Assembly: GCA_030248215.1 (NCBI GenBank)
Contig: JASANG010003345.1
Span: forward strand, 186,001 to 250,000
Source: Enoplolaimus lenunculus
Taxonomy: Eukaryota; Nematoda; Enoplea; Enoplida; Thoracostomopsidae
Direction of reading: 5' to 3'
Length of the DNA: 64,000 nucleotides
Shown here piece after piece: positions 13,694-26,141 of the stretch. The notes under the pieces are model-generated. The model did no database searches and was not told where the DNA came from. It saw only the letters and a list, made by a program, of their open reading frames with translations. The position numbers were made by a program, and so were the translations under genes. Positions within the stretch are counted from its first letter, which is position 1. Every line of letters starts with the position of its first letter.

Positions 13694-13789
13694 GCTGGTG
13701 ATGGTGGTGGTGTTGTTGTTGTTCTTGCTGCTGCTGTTGTTGCTTAAAGCGTCGGTTGCTAAAGCTGTTTCTGGTTTCACTGTTAACAT
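4517..13789 (-). CDS. Spliced gene for a ~1548-residue protein with three paired-C2H2 zinc-finger/CFP modules
   Basis: Whole-gene entry. The minus-strand exons are 13789-13094, 12864-12306, 11061-10367, 9626-9485, 9171-8570, 8186-7952, 7214-6044 and 5063-4517. All GT/AG junctions agree in phase (0,1,0,1,0,1,2) and the sum is 4647 nt, exactly 1549 codons with a TAG stop. Finger pairs lie near residues 608-665, 892-945 and about 1310-1360. Each is followed by a segment ending QCFP, QCFP or RCFP. Between them lie long poly-Asn, Ser/Thr and Gly-rich linkers typical of disordered regions of nuclear regulators. A DNA-binding or chromatin role in the nucleus is inferred from the fingers only. The start at 13789 follows an in-frame TAA 12 nt upstream, but an acceptor-like CTCCAG just before it leaves room for a further 5' exon. 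Orthology is unknown to me; paired fingers with an N-E-x-A-K-V-R-x-H core are, as I recall, common in nematode C2H2 proteins. Confidence 0.8.
6044..7214 (-). CDS. C2H2 gene, seventh exon (long linker and third finger pair)
   Basis: The acceptor TTTTTTGAG restores a Gly codon and leads into NYVEEFIAAADPDAA. There follow acidic and Gly-rich sequence, then about 110 residues of Ser/Asn repeats. Near the end are finger 5 (CLLC-x14-H-x3-H) and finger 6 (CPGCSYSSSESAHVRNHMSSKH). The first bases of an Arg codon lie at a GTAAGA donor (phase 2). The opposite strand is also open over the repeats, which is a shadow. Confidence 0.87.
7952..8186 (-). CDS. C2H2 gene, sixth exon (second finger pair and CFP segment)
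   Basis: The acceptor GATTTTTAG is in phase 0. It continues finger 3 (VVASKSKTAHVRFAH) and holds finger 4 (CSVCGYEQIVSKIIEHVQAEH). It then gives REINQILSSLSEQCFPVPS, the second copy of the CFP segment. Spacings here are C-x2-C-x11-H-x4-H, slightly shorter than in module 1. The donor GTATGT is strong, phase 1. Confidence 0.85.
8570..9171 (-). CDS. C2H2 gene, fifth exon (Ser/Ala/Asn linker, start of second finger pair)
   Basis: The acceptor TAATTTAAG is in phase 1. The exon is mostly Ser/Pro/Thr and a poly-Asn run from an (AAC)n tract at about 8797-8845. A basic patch, TPATRRKRNVPTS, looks like a possible nuclear localisation signal. The last residues, CGECGE, give the two cysteines of finger 3. 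The donor GTATAA cuts in phase 0 inside the finger, as in the first module. Confidence 0.82.
9485..9626 (-). CDS. C2H2 gene, fourth exon (finger 2 histidines and first CFP segment)
   Basis: A 142-nt exon after the acceptor GTTAATAG. It completes the second finger with VRLHMHHNHGD and then encodes a predicted amphipathic helix, TPDLQTAWEELMHQCFPEF. The motif W-x5-7-CFP recurs after the other two finger pairs, so this is part of a repeated module rather than a linker. The donor is GTACGT, phase 1. Confidence 0.85.
10367..11061 (-). CDS. C2H2 gene, third exon (first finger pair begins)
   Basis: The strong acceptor TTTTTTCCTACAG restores the Arg codon. The exon has a KPEP-type acidic region (MKPEPVSVKPEPDVDN) that resembles a SUMO-site context, then Ser/Gly linkers. 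It then has finger 1, CKLC-x14-H-x3-H, and the first half of finger 2, CSYCSYQHNETAK. The donor GTATGG cuts in phase 0 exactly between K and V of the finger core, and the next exon supplies VRLHMHHNH. Confidence 0.85.
11362..11737 (+). mobile_element. hAT-type MITE in an intron of the C2H2 gene
   Basis: Terminal inverted repeats CAGTGGCGGATCCA at the left and TGGATCCGCCATTG at the right. The flanking 8-bp duplications are GCCATGCC (11354-11361) and GCCGTGCC (11738-11745), 7 of 8 identical. G-rich subterminal tracts read GGGGGG at both ends. No coding capacity, 376 bp. A second copy lies at 24573-24747. Confidence 0.85.
12306..12864 (-). CDS. C2H2 gene, second exon (long poly-Asn tract)
   Basis: The acceptor TTTAATTCAG precedes the open frame DRECQTDATIPVSSLLL in phase 0. 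The exon carries an extreme Asn run (over 50 residues broken by a few Tyr) from an (ATT)n tract at about 12513-12690. It continues with an acidic/Ser-rich part containing GSLDIEPYEGYDV and ends with one base of an Arg codon at a GTAACC donor. The open frame runs on past the donor into the intron, so the splice is inferred from phase and from the strong next acceptor. Confidence 0.7.
13094..13789 (-). CDS. C2H2 gene, first recognised coding exon (poly-Asn)
   Basis: Begins MLTVKPETALATDAL, then runs into a poly-Asn/Thr tract (about residues 20-75) encoded by AAT/AAC runs. A better-mixed stretch follows, with HAVVKLRSHDDVCVLLKLL, which may be a small folded segment. It ends K-V-F-V at a GTAAGA donor in phase 0, matching the next acceptor. 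ATG at 13789 is the first after an in-frame stop. Alternatively the exon starts at an acceptor just upstream and the true start lies further right. Confidence 0.72.
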
Positions 13790-14301
13790 ATTGGCTGGAG
13801 ATTATTATTAGTGAGATTTCAAATAGCTAACATATTATCCGATTAATACCTACAGGAATGGTTTCGTTTCTAGAAAACGGTTTACAACAGTAATAATTAC
13901 AAAAATTCCTGTTATGAAATTTTAAATAGAATTGCCAAACAAAAAACCACTACTACAAAACAGTATAAAATAAGTGACCCTGAAACTATTTTCTCACAAT
14001 GGATTGTAGCTTCATTCAAAAATTAATTCTCAGGCCGGTGCACTCATTCACCACCCACAAGCTTATGCCTGCGCCCAATCCTCCGTAATAGTTGAAGACT
14101 ACGCATAAGCCTACTTCTAAGCCTAAGACTAAGCATAAGGTATGCTAAATACTGAAAAATTCAAAAAAAATGTTGGACAAAGGGTACAGGAACCAATTTT
14201 GAGTTCAATTTCAAGTATATCATTTCTAAATTCAAGTAAAACTACAAAACAAACCGATTCGTTCTGTAATGTTTAGTTCAATTGTCTAAAAACCTGACCC
14301 A

Positions 14302-14481
14302 TGTATAACACAGGGCCGCATCGTTTTCCGGCGGAACTGTAATAGAGTCAGTTTAAGCTTTGGACTAACTGTTTTTGCTTCGGCTTAAGCTTAGGCTTAG
14401 GGATAGGCTCATCCTTACACTTAGGCTTACGTTTAGGCTTAGGAATATGCTTATACTACTGTTCCGGCCCAGTTCCATACA
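14302..14481 (+). mobile_element. TTAGGC-rich MITE-like repeat, copy 1
   Basis: Ends TGTATAACACAGGGCCG and CGGCCCAGTTCCATACA form an imperfect inverted repeat. The inside is built of degenerate hexamers close to TTAGGC (GCTTAAGCTTAGGCTTAGG and so on). Copies with the same ends and inside occur at 17756-17897, 33536-33700 and 34496-34660, and a reversed one at 32926-33100. Confidence 0.7.
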
Positions 14482-15082
14482 AATACCCAAAACCGTATAG
14501 ATAGGTAGATACATTCTTCTACTGTGTAATATTTGATAATTCGGTTCTTGTACACCTCTCTAAACATTTAATATCAAAGCTTAGGCTTAGGCAAGCATTC
14601 TTCAACACCTAAGTTTAAGACTAAGCCTATGAATGAGCCTAAGGTCAAGCCTACGGACGAAAGTGTACAACAGCCACAAGTTCTACAAACTTTCCTTGTC
14701 CCACTTTGACATGCTGTAGAATGAATAACCTGCAGAGGTCAAAAAAGTTGTCGCTCGCTACGCTGCTCACAAAGACAATTTAGACGAAGTTTTATCCGCT
14801 CCCGAAATGAAAACCTGGCTACACGACGTCTGTTACATTTGACAATACTGGTCCACAACGTCGTCCAAAATTATAACTGCCACAACTGGCGTTTTTTCAT
14901 CTTAGTGTGCAATAATACACCAACTGCACAAAATCAAATTTAGTAAAACTCGGATATTCTTTGCGTAGAAAATTGCTAAAATGTAATTTTTATTGCTCAA
15001 CCGAAAAATTCTGCAGTTACACCACAGTCGGTTATTGTATAATATCTCAGAGATAATGAAATTTGAAATGTTTTTCTATTGA

Positions 15083-15240
15083 TGTGCCGATAGGATCGGC
15101 ATCGGCATCGATAATAATCGGCAGTTTTCGCGAGTATCGACATATCTATTCATTAAGCATGGTGTACTAAAGTTGGAATAAGCATCGGCATCGGCGAAAT
15201 TTCAAAATACAAATCAGCATCGGTATTGGCATCGGCGGCA
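15083..15240 (+). mobile_element. Degenerate fragment of the GATGTGCCGAT MITE family
   Basis: Carries GATGTGCCGATAGGATCGG and repeated GGCATCGGCATCG, plus the segment AGCATGGTGTACTAAAGTTG. That segment also occurs, reversed, in the 27053 element (27140-27165). One end only was seen; the other end is eroded. Confidence 0.6.
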
Positions 15241-15356
15241 AAAATTTTGGCAAACAATATACGTATGTATAAGGTACGCCAAACTAAAGTTTACATCTCA
15301 CTTTTTCAACTCAGCACACGGGCAACCGAATTCTAAAAAAATATCCGAGCAGACAC

Positions 15357-15492
15357 GTAGCCAGCTCAATTAGCTAGAGAGGCTAAAACTTTTCACGAGG
15401 AGCATAGAACAATTTTCAATGACTTACAAGCAAGGTTGAAAATTTTCTAGTGGGGCCAAAATTTTTCCACGGAAACCCACCTCCTTGGCTAC
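15357..15492 (+). mobile_element. Relative of the CGTAGCCA MITE
   Basis: Begins CGTAGCCAGCTCAATTAG, shares TTTTCAATGACTTACAAGCA with the 29928 copy, and ends CTTGGCTACAGGCC. Boundaries are approximate. Confidence 0.6.
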
Positions 15493-17755
15493 AGGCCAGT
15501 ATCCGAGCCGTTGCAGAATATTAAGTGAACATTTAGACAGAAGCTAAAAGTTAATCATACTGCTTTAGTAGTGCTTGCTTTGCAAATAAATACCAATACA
15601 ACACACCATATACCGCGGAGCCTAGCACACCTCACCCTCCCCCCACACAGTTTCGGCAATTTCAAATGCTGACATACCTCGAGTCTTAGGCCTAGGCTTA
15701 GTCAAATTGCATGGGTAAGTGTACAAGTGTCTACCACTATCTATACACAGTTTAAGCTTACTTGTAAACTGCAGCTGCAACTCGCAACTGTTAAACACAA
15801 CCGAATTTCAAAGTAAAATTTTCACAAATTTTAATCTACAAATCCAATTCGTATATTCTTTTTGGAGGACCACAAAATTACACTGTACAATGATGCATAT
15901 TACGAATAAAAAACAATATTTCAACATATATCATATTTGCAATCGCACAAAATTGCTTTACTGCAGTTTGCAGCGCAGTTTATATTTTGAATATTCACAC
16001 AACAATACATAAATGGTTAGTATTACAGCGAGCAAAAAACAAACTCATCAGTATTTATTTGATTCAGTGGCTGCATGCATACAAATGCTCGTAGCATTCT
16101 CAATATTAATAATATTTCGCTAGTTAAAAGCAGACACTGCACGCTATTTGAACGCATGTATTGCAGTAACAAATATAGCAACTTACAATATGCTTAGAAT
16201 GTACAAAAAATTAGGACAGTTTTATATATTCAAAAATCACATTTTTTTCACATCAATTGCGTTCCCTTCGTTTCGACAGTGACAGACGACGACAGAGACA
16301 GACGCTTTTTTGATAGTCAAAATTGAAAGTTCACTTCAAATTTTGAATAGCGATTTCTTGCGGTGCCATTAAAATAAAACTTGTTAATAACATCGGAACA
16401 AAAATCACAAAATACAATTAAATGCTACATTTGCCTCCTTCCCGCCCCGTGCTACACCCTCGCGCCGTGATAAATCCCTGTTTGCCACAAGTCTTCTCTA
16501 TTATCTTATATATATGTATATTTTTACTATCTCGTTTTTCAGTATTTTGCAGTTTTGAGGTTCTGCGCGCAACGCTGCGTTTAAAATACCTGCAACATGT
16601 ATCCGATACAATATACGTATATATTGCATGCAAAAAAATTCTGCAAATTGTTGTAAATATATGTTATATGTACGGGTATAAATATAAATATATACGTATA
16701 TATAATATATATACTTGCATGTTTACATACATATGAGTATATATAGATTTCTACATATGTATATCTATTACCTTTAGCACAATAAAAGCAAATGCTTGCA
16801 GTACAAATTTATAACTGCAATAATAATTTTTACCTCAAAATTTCTGTGACATATAAAGCAAAACACAAAGTCCCTGCTATTTTTGCTATTGCACTGAGCA
16901 ATTGTTGTTGCAAGCGCGAAACGCTAAAAATTGTAATATTGACAAATGCTTTCATTTCAGTCATGTTTTAACTCAATATATAGATATATACTTATATACA
17001 TATAAAAAACATACATACATACATATATACATATATATGTATATAAGTATGCAGTATAACTAGCACACTTTGGCGTGCAACAACGCAATGGGAAAAATTT
17101 TCAGACTCAATACGCGAATTGCTTTTAGCCGATTTTTATACTTGCAACAACCACATGCACCACTTTGCATTCACACGTCATCGAAAAAATTTCTGCAATT
17201 TTTTTCGTCAACAATTGAATATTGTCATTCGAGGCTTATTGCAGCCCACAAGCAACCAAGTCTCAGAAGTGAGGTCAAAAAGATTTTCAGAGGGGCAAAG
17301 AAAAATTTGCCAAATATACGATTCGTTTACCGCAGGTAAATCAAGTTTCATCAAATAGGCTCCTTTACCGCAGTTAAATCAATTTTCATCAAAGACGGAG
17401 TGAAGCTTTTCGTCAGTTGGGACGGCGTCCATTCGTCCGATTCCTGTAGTTGTGGACATGGATTACTGTCAAAAGCATGTGACGGCCTATACATTTCGTA
17501 TTTTCCAGTAATACTTGCGATCCATAAGCCATAAAAAATCAATGTTGCATGTGAAAATGAAGTTTCTTAATATGTTGGTTTTCTTTCAAATCCGCTTAAA
17601 TAAACGTTGTAAAAACGTTCAATATTTCACAAGATGGCCAAAACGCCAACTGCCCAAGGTTTTTGACCCCCAATCTCCCCCAACCACAAGGACACCGGTT
17701 TTATGGTTTCTGATTGGGGTTTCGCTTTTTGAGTCTCGTTAGATGTGTAGGCCAA

Positions 17756-17897
17756 TGTATAGAACAGTATAACCATATTCCTAAGCCAAAGCATCAGAAT
17801 GAGCTTATACCTAATCGTAAGCCTAAGTAAAAAAATTAGCCTAAAGCTTAAGCTTACTCTATTGCAGTCCCGCAGAAATACGTTCAGCTCCTAATTT
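17756..17897 (-). mobile_element. TTAGGC-rich MITE-like repeat, copy 2 (reversed)
   Basis: Begins TGTATAGAACAGT, then CATATTCCTAAGCC and further GCCTAAG units. It ends with AAGCTTACTCTATTGCAGTC, the reverse of the GACTGTAATAGAGT end of copy 1. Confidence 0.65.
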
Positions 17898-20800
17898 ACT
17901 CATCGGCCGGAGCGTAAACGATACAAAAATTTCAAAATCAAATGACCAACTAAAATTGAACACTGTTTCTAATCGGAATTTTGTACAAACGCTTATTACC
18001 GCAAAACCAAAAATACAGTGTTTCCTAGACAGCGAAAAAAATTAAACGAAATTGTTAAAAACTTCATTGAACTCTGTTTTTCGCTCTACAACAACCGAAA
18101 CAGAGAACTTCTGGTCTGGTTCTGGGTTTTTACTAGTCTCGCTCTCACTATGACTCTTGAGTTTCGGCATCGGGTTTACACCAAAACCGTCCATCTCTGC
18201 TCTCGATTGGTGCGAATTAAGTGGCTATACTATACGTTGCTGTGACCGACACAAAAAAACTTTCGCAATTCCTTTCCTTGAACAGTCGAATAATCAATTA
18301 CACTAGCAACAGGCAATATTTTAAAACTTTACCTATCAGCTACTTTTTCATTATCATAAATTATTAACATTCGCTTAGGCTTAGGCTTAAACACACAATA
18401 CTCACATGACACTGAACACAGTTAGTTTCAATGCGATATTCAATAAACTCTGACACCGCATAAAACGCCTACTTTTACAAACAGTACTCAAAAAGTAGTT
18501 TTTACCAATTTCTATCCATCCAAAATCAGCTTATTGATATATGCGGCAGTCTCGAGACTGCGTTAACATTTTACGCTTCAAAAAACCCTGGTTCTGAAAA
18601 ACGTTTGCTTATCATATAATAACATCGTATCGTTGTGAACGCGTCGTTTATGCATATAGTTTCAGCTCTTCTATATTCGAAATATACATTCACACGCCGA
18701 GGTGGGCAGCCAAAATTTAATTAACAGCAAAGATATAACCACATTCCTGGACACTACAATAGCTTGTAAACGTACCCCGTTTTCTGTTGACTTTACAAAT
18801 GTCCACAAAATCTATTTGATCTTCTCACTTGTATACCTGCTGCCCTCGATTATGTTTTGCAAAATCGCAAACACAATATTGCTTTCATCGCTGCGTGTAT
18901 ACACGTAGATGTACGCAATCCATTTTTGAACAGTTGTATATACTATATTGCTTGTTGCTCAAAGCGTTGTTCTTCTCGGAAAAATGGCCATATTTTTCGC
19001 GTTCTATACAAGCGACCAACGCATACTGCGTGCACGTTTTAAGCATATATATTTTTTGCTATAACATTTCGATCAAAATATCATTCACCAGACTGACTGT
19101 ATGTATTGGTATCATCGCAAAATATAAATAATAAGCAACAGTGCAATAACGACGCATAACCGAAATAAACACGGATTTATCAAAATTCAAATTTCAGCGT
19201 GGAATGATTACGCACAAAGTCCCTAATGGCAAGCCCAAAAACTTGGAACAATTTTCAAACTGCAACCATTTTTGGGCAAACCTGTAGCTGGCCGACATTT
19301 CACGGATATAAGATCCTCCCCCCACTTCAATCCTACACGATTAGGTTTAGGCTTAGCTTCAGGTTTCTTAATATTTTAGATGCGCCCTTTCCCTTAACCT
19401 AAGCCTAACCGTCACCCTTATATGTCGGCGGTACCGGTAACTGCACAAACGCCGTTATGTACGTCTACTAAGTGTACTACACTACCGGTGACACCGAATC
19501 CACGATTTGACCCGTTTCGAGTCCATTGCTAAATTGCCGAACCCGAATCCGAATCTTGCATGTTGCAAATTTCAGTTATATCTATAATTTGTTCCAGAAT
19601 ATTAACGCAATACCAGCCGCATAACTTTTAAACAGTAATATATTTAGTGGCAGACTTCAATTTTGACATTTGTGACCTGAAACCAAAATTTTTTTATTAA
19701 TATAACAAGTTATTTAAAATTTTTACAGTTTAAAACTGAAGAAAACATATTGCCAAACATTGTTGGATGGGGTTCTTGGACGCCGCTTTTCACGCAACCG
19801 AATCCGAACCACAAATTTTTGCCGAACGCGAACCTTTGTTGCCATCCTGTACACTACTATACTTCTGTTAGAAACGTGCACAGTTAACGGGGCGCCTACA
19901 CCTAAGTACTCCGTAGCTACCAAATGCACAAACGCGGCAACATCAATGCCGCAACAATGCTCCCTATTCTCGCAAACTGCACTAAACCAACCATACCTGG
20001 AAAAGCACCAGACATAGCGACGTACGACTGAAAAGCTGTATCGCACATATATACGTATATATTGTATACACTTCCTTGTGTGCATGGAATACGCAAACAC
20101 ATATCCACAATACGTACCATACACATTCACATATTATGTTAATATATACAAGCATTTATATTATATATAAAGCATTTATGTTATATATCCACGTATATAT
20201 ATTATATATATGTTATACATATGGGCAATATACAAACCATATATGTTACATATATACATATGCAGGCTTGGTGTACACTTCACACCACAAGCTTAACTCA
20301 AAGCCTAAAGCCAACAAAAATGGTTGCGAAAATTTGAAAATTTCTACCAAACTGCGAAACGTGTGTAACAGAGCCAGGTCTCTGTAAAAACATTTCTGAA
20401 ATAAAATCCTTGCAACGCACGTGACTATTTCAAATAATATACCGAAAAACTGGGCTGGATAAGGTGATCGGCCACCTAAGCATACTAAACGTCCCAATTA
20501 AGGTCACACTTTTAAATTTTACATTAATACTTCAATTGTGCTCGGCTTGACACCCGCGCCGTATTTAGTGCACTATATTTGTGTATATCGTTATTTTGTC
20601 ATCAGAAATTTTCCGCCACTCGGACAAACAAACACAATGCATTTACTCGTCTTGCACGTCCTACCCATCGAAACTAAAAATGCAAGCACATACACACACA
20701 CTGATCACTACGCAGAAACCATACCATAGAGAGCTTTAGAGCTTGTCTCGTTTTCAATGAGACGACTATATATATTTATGTATAAAAGCCTGCATTTTGT

Positions 20801-22731
20801 GTCGCAAAACGTTAGCAACACCATATATAGCAAGCAATATCATGCATTCATTTTTATGTTGTTGTTGTACCAACATATACAATTTTGATCAAAACACACT
20901 TCTTGCATATATATATACAAAACAGAGCAACCCAAAGCAATAGCACAACAACAACAACAACAACAACAAGACCATGGCAGTCAATACTGAAAGCTTTAGG
21001 CAAGCTGAAAAAGCAATACTGCGTTTGAAAATAGAAACACGTCATCATCGTGTAAACGACGGAAACTAGGCCGCAGATACAGCGCTCAACAGGATGGAGG
21101 GGGGGCACCGTCTTCCCGCAGATATATTCGTTCCGAGCCCCGGCCGAATAAATTGACATTAAATTAAAATTTTGATACCACAATTTCTGTTATTCCTTGT
21201 TGTCGACAGACAATTCTTGGTTACGAACCTGAATGCCAAATGGGGGTGAACACCTTAAAAGTTGGGTTGAGTGCAGTTATAAACGGCTGGTTCGTGTTAA
21301 ACAAGCAGCAGCAAAATATACAAGTCAATCATGTAGTAGAATAACAGAACGCGCATCAGAAATAAGCCTATTTGTGTATGGATATATGGTTCTCATGATG
21401 TCAGTGATGAATACAGAAGTTTACTCCGTACCACATATATGTTGGTTGAAAATGCTTGCGAGCGAGAGCGCCAAGTGTAATTTGAGTACGAAGTTCTACT
21501 ACAAAATTTTAATCTTAATCCCTGTTTTACAGGGTGCATACCGGAATTATAAAATACCACAACCGGAACCGAAAGGCTAAACAAACACCGGAACCGGAAA
21601 ACAAAAAATATTTGTTCTCGAAAAATTTGTTTTAAATCTATTGTATTGCTTTTAATGCGAAAATAGTTTGATTGAATTAAATCTTGAAAGCAAGGTTGAA
21701 GCATTTGTTGCAACCGGGGCGTCATATACATAGGTATGATGACACATTTCGAGCTTCCTCCGTGCACTCGAACATCATTGAAAACAGAAATCTAATGTGT
21801 AAACACACCATTTAGAATGCCAATACGACCCATAGTTTGTTAACGAATTTTATTCGATAACGTGAATTTTTAATTCATTTATGCTGATTGGTTAATCTAT
21901 ATATTAAAGCTGGAACGCCCCACATACGTATTTTGGGCAACTTTCCATAATATTTGTTTACAATTGTATCATAGCACATACGTAGACGCGATTGTTCTGT
22001 AATTAGAAAATTTGCATACATCCTTTTAAAGTTGGACGACTAGTTAGTATTATACGTCGAACAAAGCAAAGACATGCAGATCAAAATGTTCGTTAATGTG
22101 ATCGTTTTGTTTTATTTAAACGCACAATCTTTGAAACACTTTAATTTCTTTTACTATGAATTCAACTTTTTTCAGACGTCAACAAAATTTCTAGTTTCGA
22201 TTTCAATAATTGTAATACAAAATCTTTTTGTAGCTTGTTATTACAGAGATCAAGAAGCACATGTGTTTTCAACGAAAATTTACTTGAAATATAACATTTT
22301 TTCAAATGTCTCAACAGTGTCGACGCTACAGTTTGCCCGTCGAGGACCAAAGTGCAACCAGGTTTACACCAAACACCACAACCCAAACCGGATTTCGTTA
22401 CCAGACTCCGGATACTTAAGGTATTACAGAACAATTTATTTTTGGGATAATCTGAGTTAAACTAAAATCAACACACGACCTTCTATTTAGCATTTTCGAT
22501 ATTATAAGATTACAAATAGCAACGAACACACACCAAATTTGTCTGACCTCATATGTCGGCTTGGTTTTACGAGGGTCGGAGGTGCGCAGTAAACTACTTC
22601 ATTAATTGCCGACAACGTCTCTGCACTGGCGTGCCAAAGACCCACAGACAGGCATCCAATTAAACAGCATACGTGTATTGTTTACCTAAGAACGCATAAT
22701 AATCCAAAACGCAAAAACAAAACTATTACTA

Positions 22732-22951
22732 CACTGCAAAAAATGGTGAGTCAAATTGACTCTCTCGGAAATAGGCTTTTCCTGACTACACAAATTGAGT
22801 CAAAATTCGACTCCGCCAGAGTCAAATTCGATTCACTGAATCACTCAGTGAGTCCAATTTGACTCTGGTGGAGTCAAATTTGACTCAGTTTGTGTAGTCA
22901 GGAAAAGCCTATTTCCGACAGAGTCAATTTGACCACCCATTTTTTACAGTG
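22732..22951 (+). mobile_element. Palindromic MITE, Tc1/mariner-like (TA target)
   Basis: Almost the whole 220 bp is one inverted repeat. The ends are CACTGCAAAAAATGG and CCATTTTTTACAGTG, and the inner arms are CTGACTACACAAA... and ...TTTGTGTAGTCAG. The element is flanked by TA on both sides (22730-22731, 22952-22953). GAGTCAAATTTGACTC palindromes recur inside. It would form a near-perfect hairpin of about 100 bp. Confidence 0.88.
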
Positions 22952-24572
22952 TAGAGTAAAGGCAGCAAACAAAATCATTACATGAAAAGCTTTATAGTAC
23001 GCTTTTGCACACGCAGTATATATATGCTTGTCAACAATATAAGCATAGTTGTGCATAGATGCGCATGAGAAAAAAACAATTCAAAATGTGCTGAATAGCA
23101 TACCCGTAAAACCAGCATAACATGCTAAACGGTGTGGGCAAACAATTTTACAGGGGGTGGAAGGCATGTAGTTTAATTTCACAAACCGCAGAATCGATGC
23201 GATAACATTTCTCCACGGATACAACTTTAAAACGATGGCAGAAGACTAAGCGTTGTCTGGCTCGGCTCTGGCTACGGGCTTGGTAAAAATAGGCAAATCA
23301 CTAGCAAAGCAGTATTGTCTCATCATCAATTCAAAACGAAATATACCAAGCATCATCATCATATACACTCTCACTCACGAATATTGCACAAAAACAACGG
23401 CAAACCTACACAAATAGCTTATACATATTGAAATAACCATACATACACAACTCTATATCGACATATATTATAACATGAAACTGCGCGAAAAGCCTACTCT
23501 CACACAAAAGCTCTATAACAATGTGTTTTTAGAATGCTTCAAAGCGTTGCTGCTATACACAGAGCGTTTGGCTTCATGGTGTACTCTGCTATAATTTGAT
23601 GCGAACAACAATGGCAGATCAAGGATGCTTTAAACAGGTTACACCGCTGGACGAGAGTTTGCATTTTTAAAATCACAGTTACACGCTGCGTCCATATTCT
23701 TGAATGCGTATTGCAACTATAATCAGTAATAAGTTCTCAAACTCTCACTAACTACTGTAGTTGTTGAATTCAAAATTGCTACAAGACTAGAGCAAATCAT
23801 ATGCGTGAAAATGTGCTGAATTTCGACTATCAGCATTCATTGGTTTGAAAGGTACAAGACTTATTTCCAACTAGTGGTAGGTACTACACACACATTAAGC
23901 GAATACGGGCCCCAAGTCGTAAGAGCACTTTCAATCTTCATTGCCAGTATCACCGACAATCGACTATCCGAATGTGTTTCCGGCAAAACCATGACGTTCG
24001 TTACCAGTAGACTTCAAATTTGGAAAAAATTTTCAAAATCCAACACTTTTTTAGCAACTTCGGCCGGTAGATTCGGGCCCGTAGCCAACGCGGGTTCAGA
24101 ATCAGGTGGGTTCTCAATCGATCCTTGAAAAATTTTGGCCTCCCTAGAAAATGTTCAACTTTCCTTGGAAGTAACCCTTGTATGCTCCTCCTGAAAATTT
24201 TTTAGCCCCCCCCCGCCCCTACCAATGGTGAGCTGTCTGCAGGCCTGGGTAGAATACAACGAAAAAGACCACTTTACTACATATTGTAAAAATTAATAAA
24301 CTCAACGTTGTTTTAAACTAATGACAGGCAGAGAACATACAGAGGGAGCAACGAAAACTTTGCAAACGCAGAAATATTTCAATACTGTCGATAATCCTTC
24401 CGGCCTGGCGAGGGTGCAAAACCGCATGTAGATGGAGCGACAATACGGTTCGCTCATTCTTCATTTTTTCACCCAGCCCAGCCCATCCTTGTCGCTACAA
24501 GTTGCAGCCCTAACAATCAGTCTTGTTCTTCTTTACAAATACTGCAGCATCTCACAAATAAATATGATTGCG

Positions 24573-24747
24573 CAGTGGCGGATCCAGGATCTCAAAATGG
24601 GGGGGGGCAAAATTTCACAGGTAATAATCTTACTTTTGACCTATACACAAACCACGAACTATTGTCACAAAATTGCTATAGAAGTTTTGTCGAGATGCTG
24701 TTGGGGGGGGGGCACGGCCGGGGTGGCCCCCGATGGATCCGCCATTG
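24573..24747 (+). mobile_element. hAT-type MITE, second copy, short
   Basis: Same ends as the 11362 copy (CAGTGGCGGATCCA / TGGATCCGCCATTG). It has a perfect 8-bp duplication TGATTGCG at 24565-24572 and 24748-24755. At 175 bp it lacks about 200 bp of the middle of the longer copy. The perfect duplication suggests younger insertion. Confidence 0.92.
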
Positions 24748-26141
24748 TGATTGCGCATAATGACATATTCCAATAAGATGTACCAACACTTGATATTCCA
24801 ACATATGCCGTTTACACCCCAAAAGACATATTTGTAATAAACACAAAACCATCATCACTGGATGTATCTAGCAATACGTTACGCTTTACTAAAACAAAAC
24901 AATGATACACATATAAGAAAATATAAGTAGTGTACGTATTTCAATGTACATTTTATCTCATGCACGTTATATTCACAGGTGAGATGTAAGGTTTACTATC
25001 TCTATCTGATCCATCCCAAATGGCGCACTATCAGGCAGAAGCTCATCTAAAATAACCCACCCATACCAGTAGTTGTGTTCAAATGTGCCCTGCTTGCATT
25101 TTAGTCTCAAGCTAAACTTACACCATTTATATATGTGTATATATCGCAGGAACATGCATACAATATGTATACAGACATGTATCGCTGACACACGCATGCG
25201 GTTGTCTCAATTCGCGTGTGCACTCATGAGTAATGCAGAAATCATCTCACGCTAACGTTGCATCTACGATATATAAATCGCCGTGTAGTCTCACATGCAG
25301 AACCTTCTAAGGGGGGGTGAAGGACGTCACAATTTTCATGAAAACATTTCTGACAGGGGTGCGCACCCTGCTGCTCTGGATCCAGTTCTGTTTGTGTGTA
25401 GTCGCATCAGCACTGATGCACATTGATGGATGTAGGATTTTACGGTGTGGGAAGCCACTTTTTGTGTTCCGAATTTTTACAGTTTCAAAGCGGTGTTTTT
25501 AGCAATTTTTTTAGCATTTTTACGCTGAGCGCGTAAAATGGTCTTTATTCATGACGGTAATCTATCCGTTTTTTTCAACTATTTGGATGAAAAAAAGAAT
25601 TACTTAACTATTTTGTCGTTTTTAGAAGCTCACTTAAGTTATGTAAATACTTAAAGTCGCTGACTAAATTTGATATGCTACAAATTATACCGCTCAGGCA
25701 TACTAACTTTGGTCGAATTGAAATTACAGACTCATGAAGCCTCCTTAATATAAAGCAAAACTGATAGTTCCGTACCATGATAATGGCCGTTATTTGGCGC
25801 TTCTTTGGTTGCGCACGAAACTTTATTTACTTAATTCGGCGACTTAAGTAATTACTTAAGTATAACTCAAGTAAATACTTAAGTAAAATTTCAGAAATCC
25901 AGCCATTGTGAGCTTTAGACGATTATATCTCAGTAAATTTTCAACAAGTCTTAGCCGATGGGTGGTATACATTCTGCATACTCCTGGATCAACCCGCGTT
26001 CATGCATATATACACTTTCGTATATATGGACACACGAATACTGCGTGCGGCATTCACATATCGCATTATACACAGCGTGCACCAATATTGCATGTATGTA
26101 TAACATATACAATATACATACACACCTCATGTACCCGCGTG

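Noticed and set aside
18360-18400. Possible internal telomere array (TTAGGC)n
   Set aside because: Only two or three consecutive units; part of scattered degenerate hexamer tracts, not a telomere or a true interstitial telomere array.
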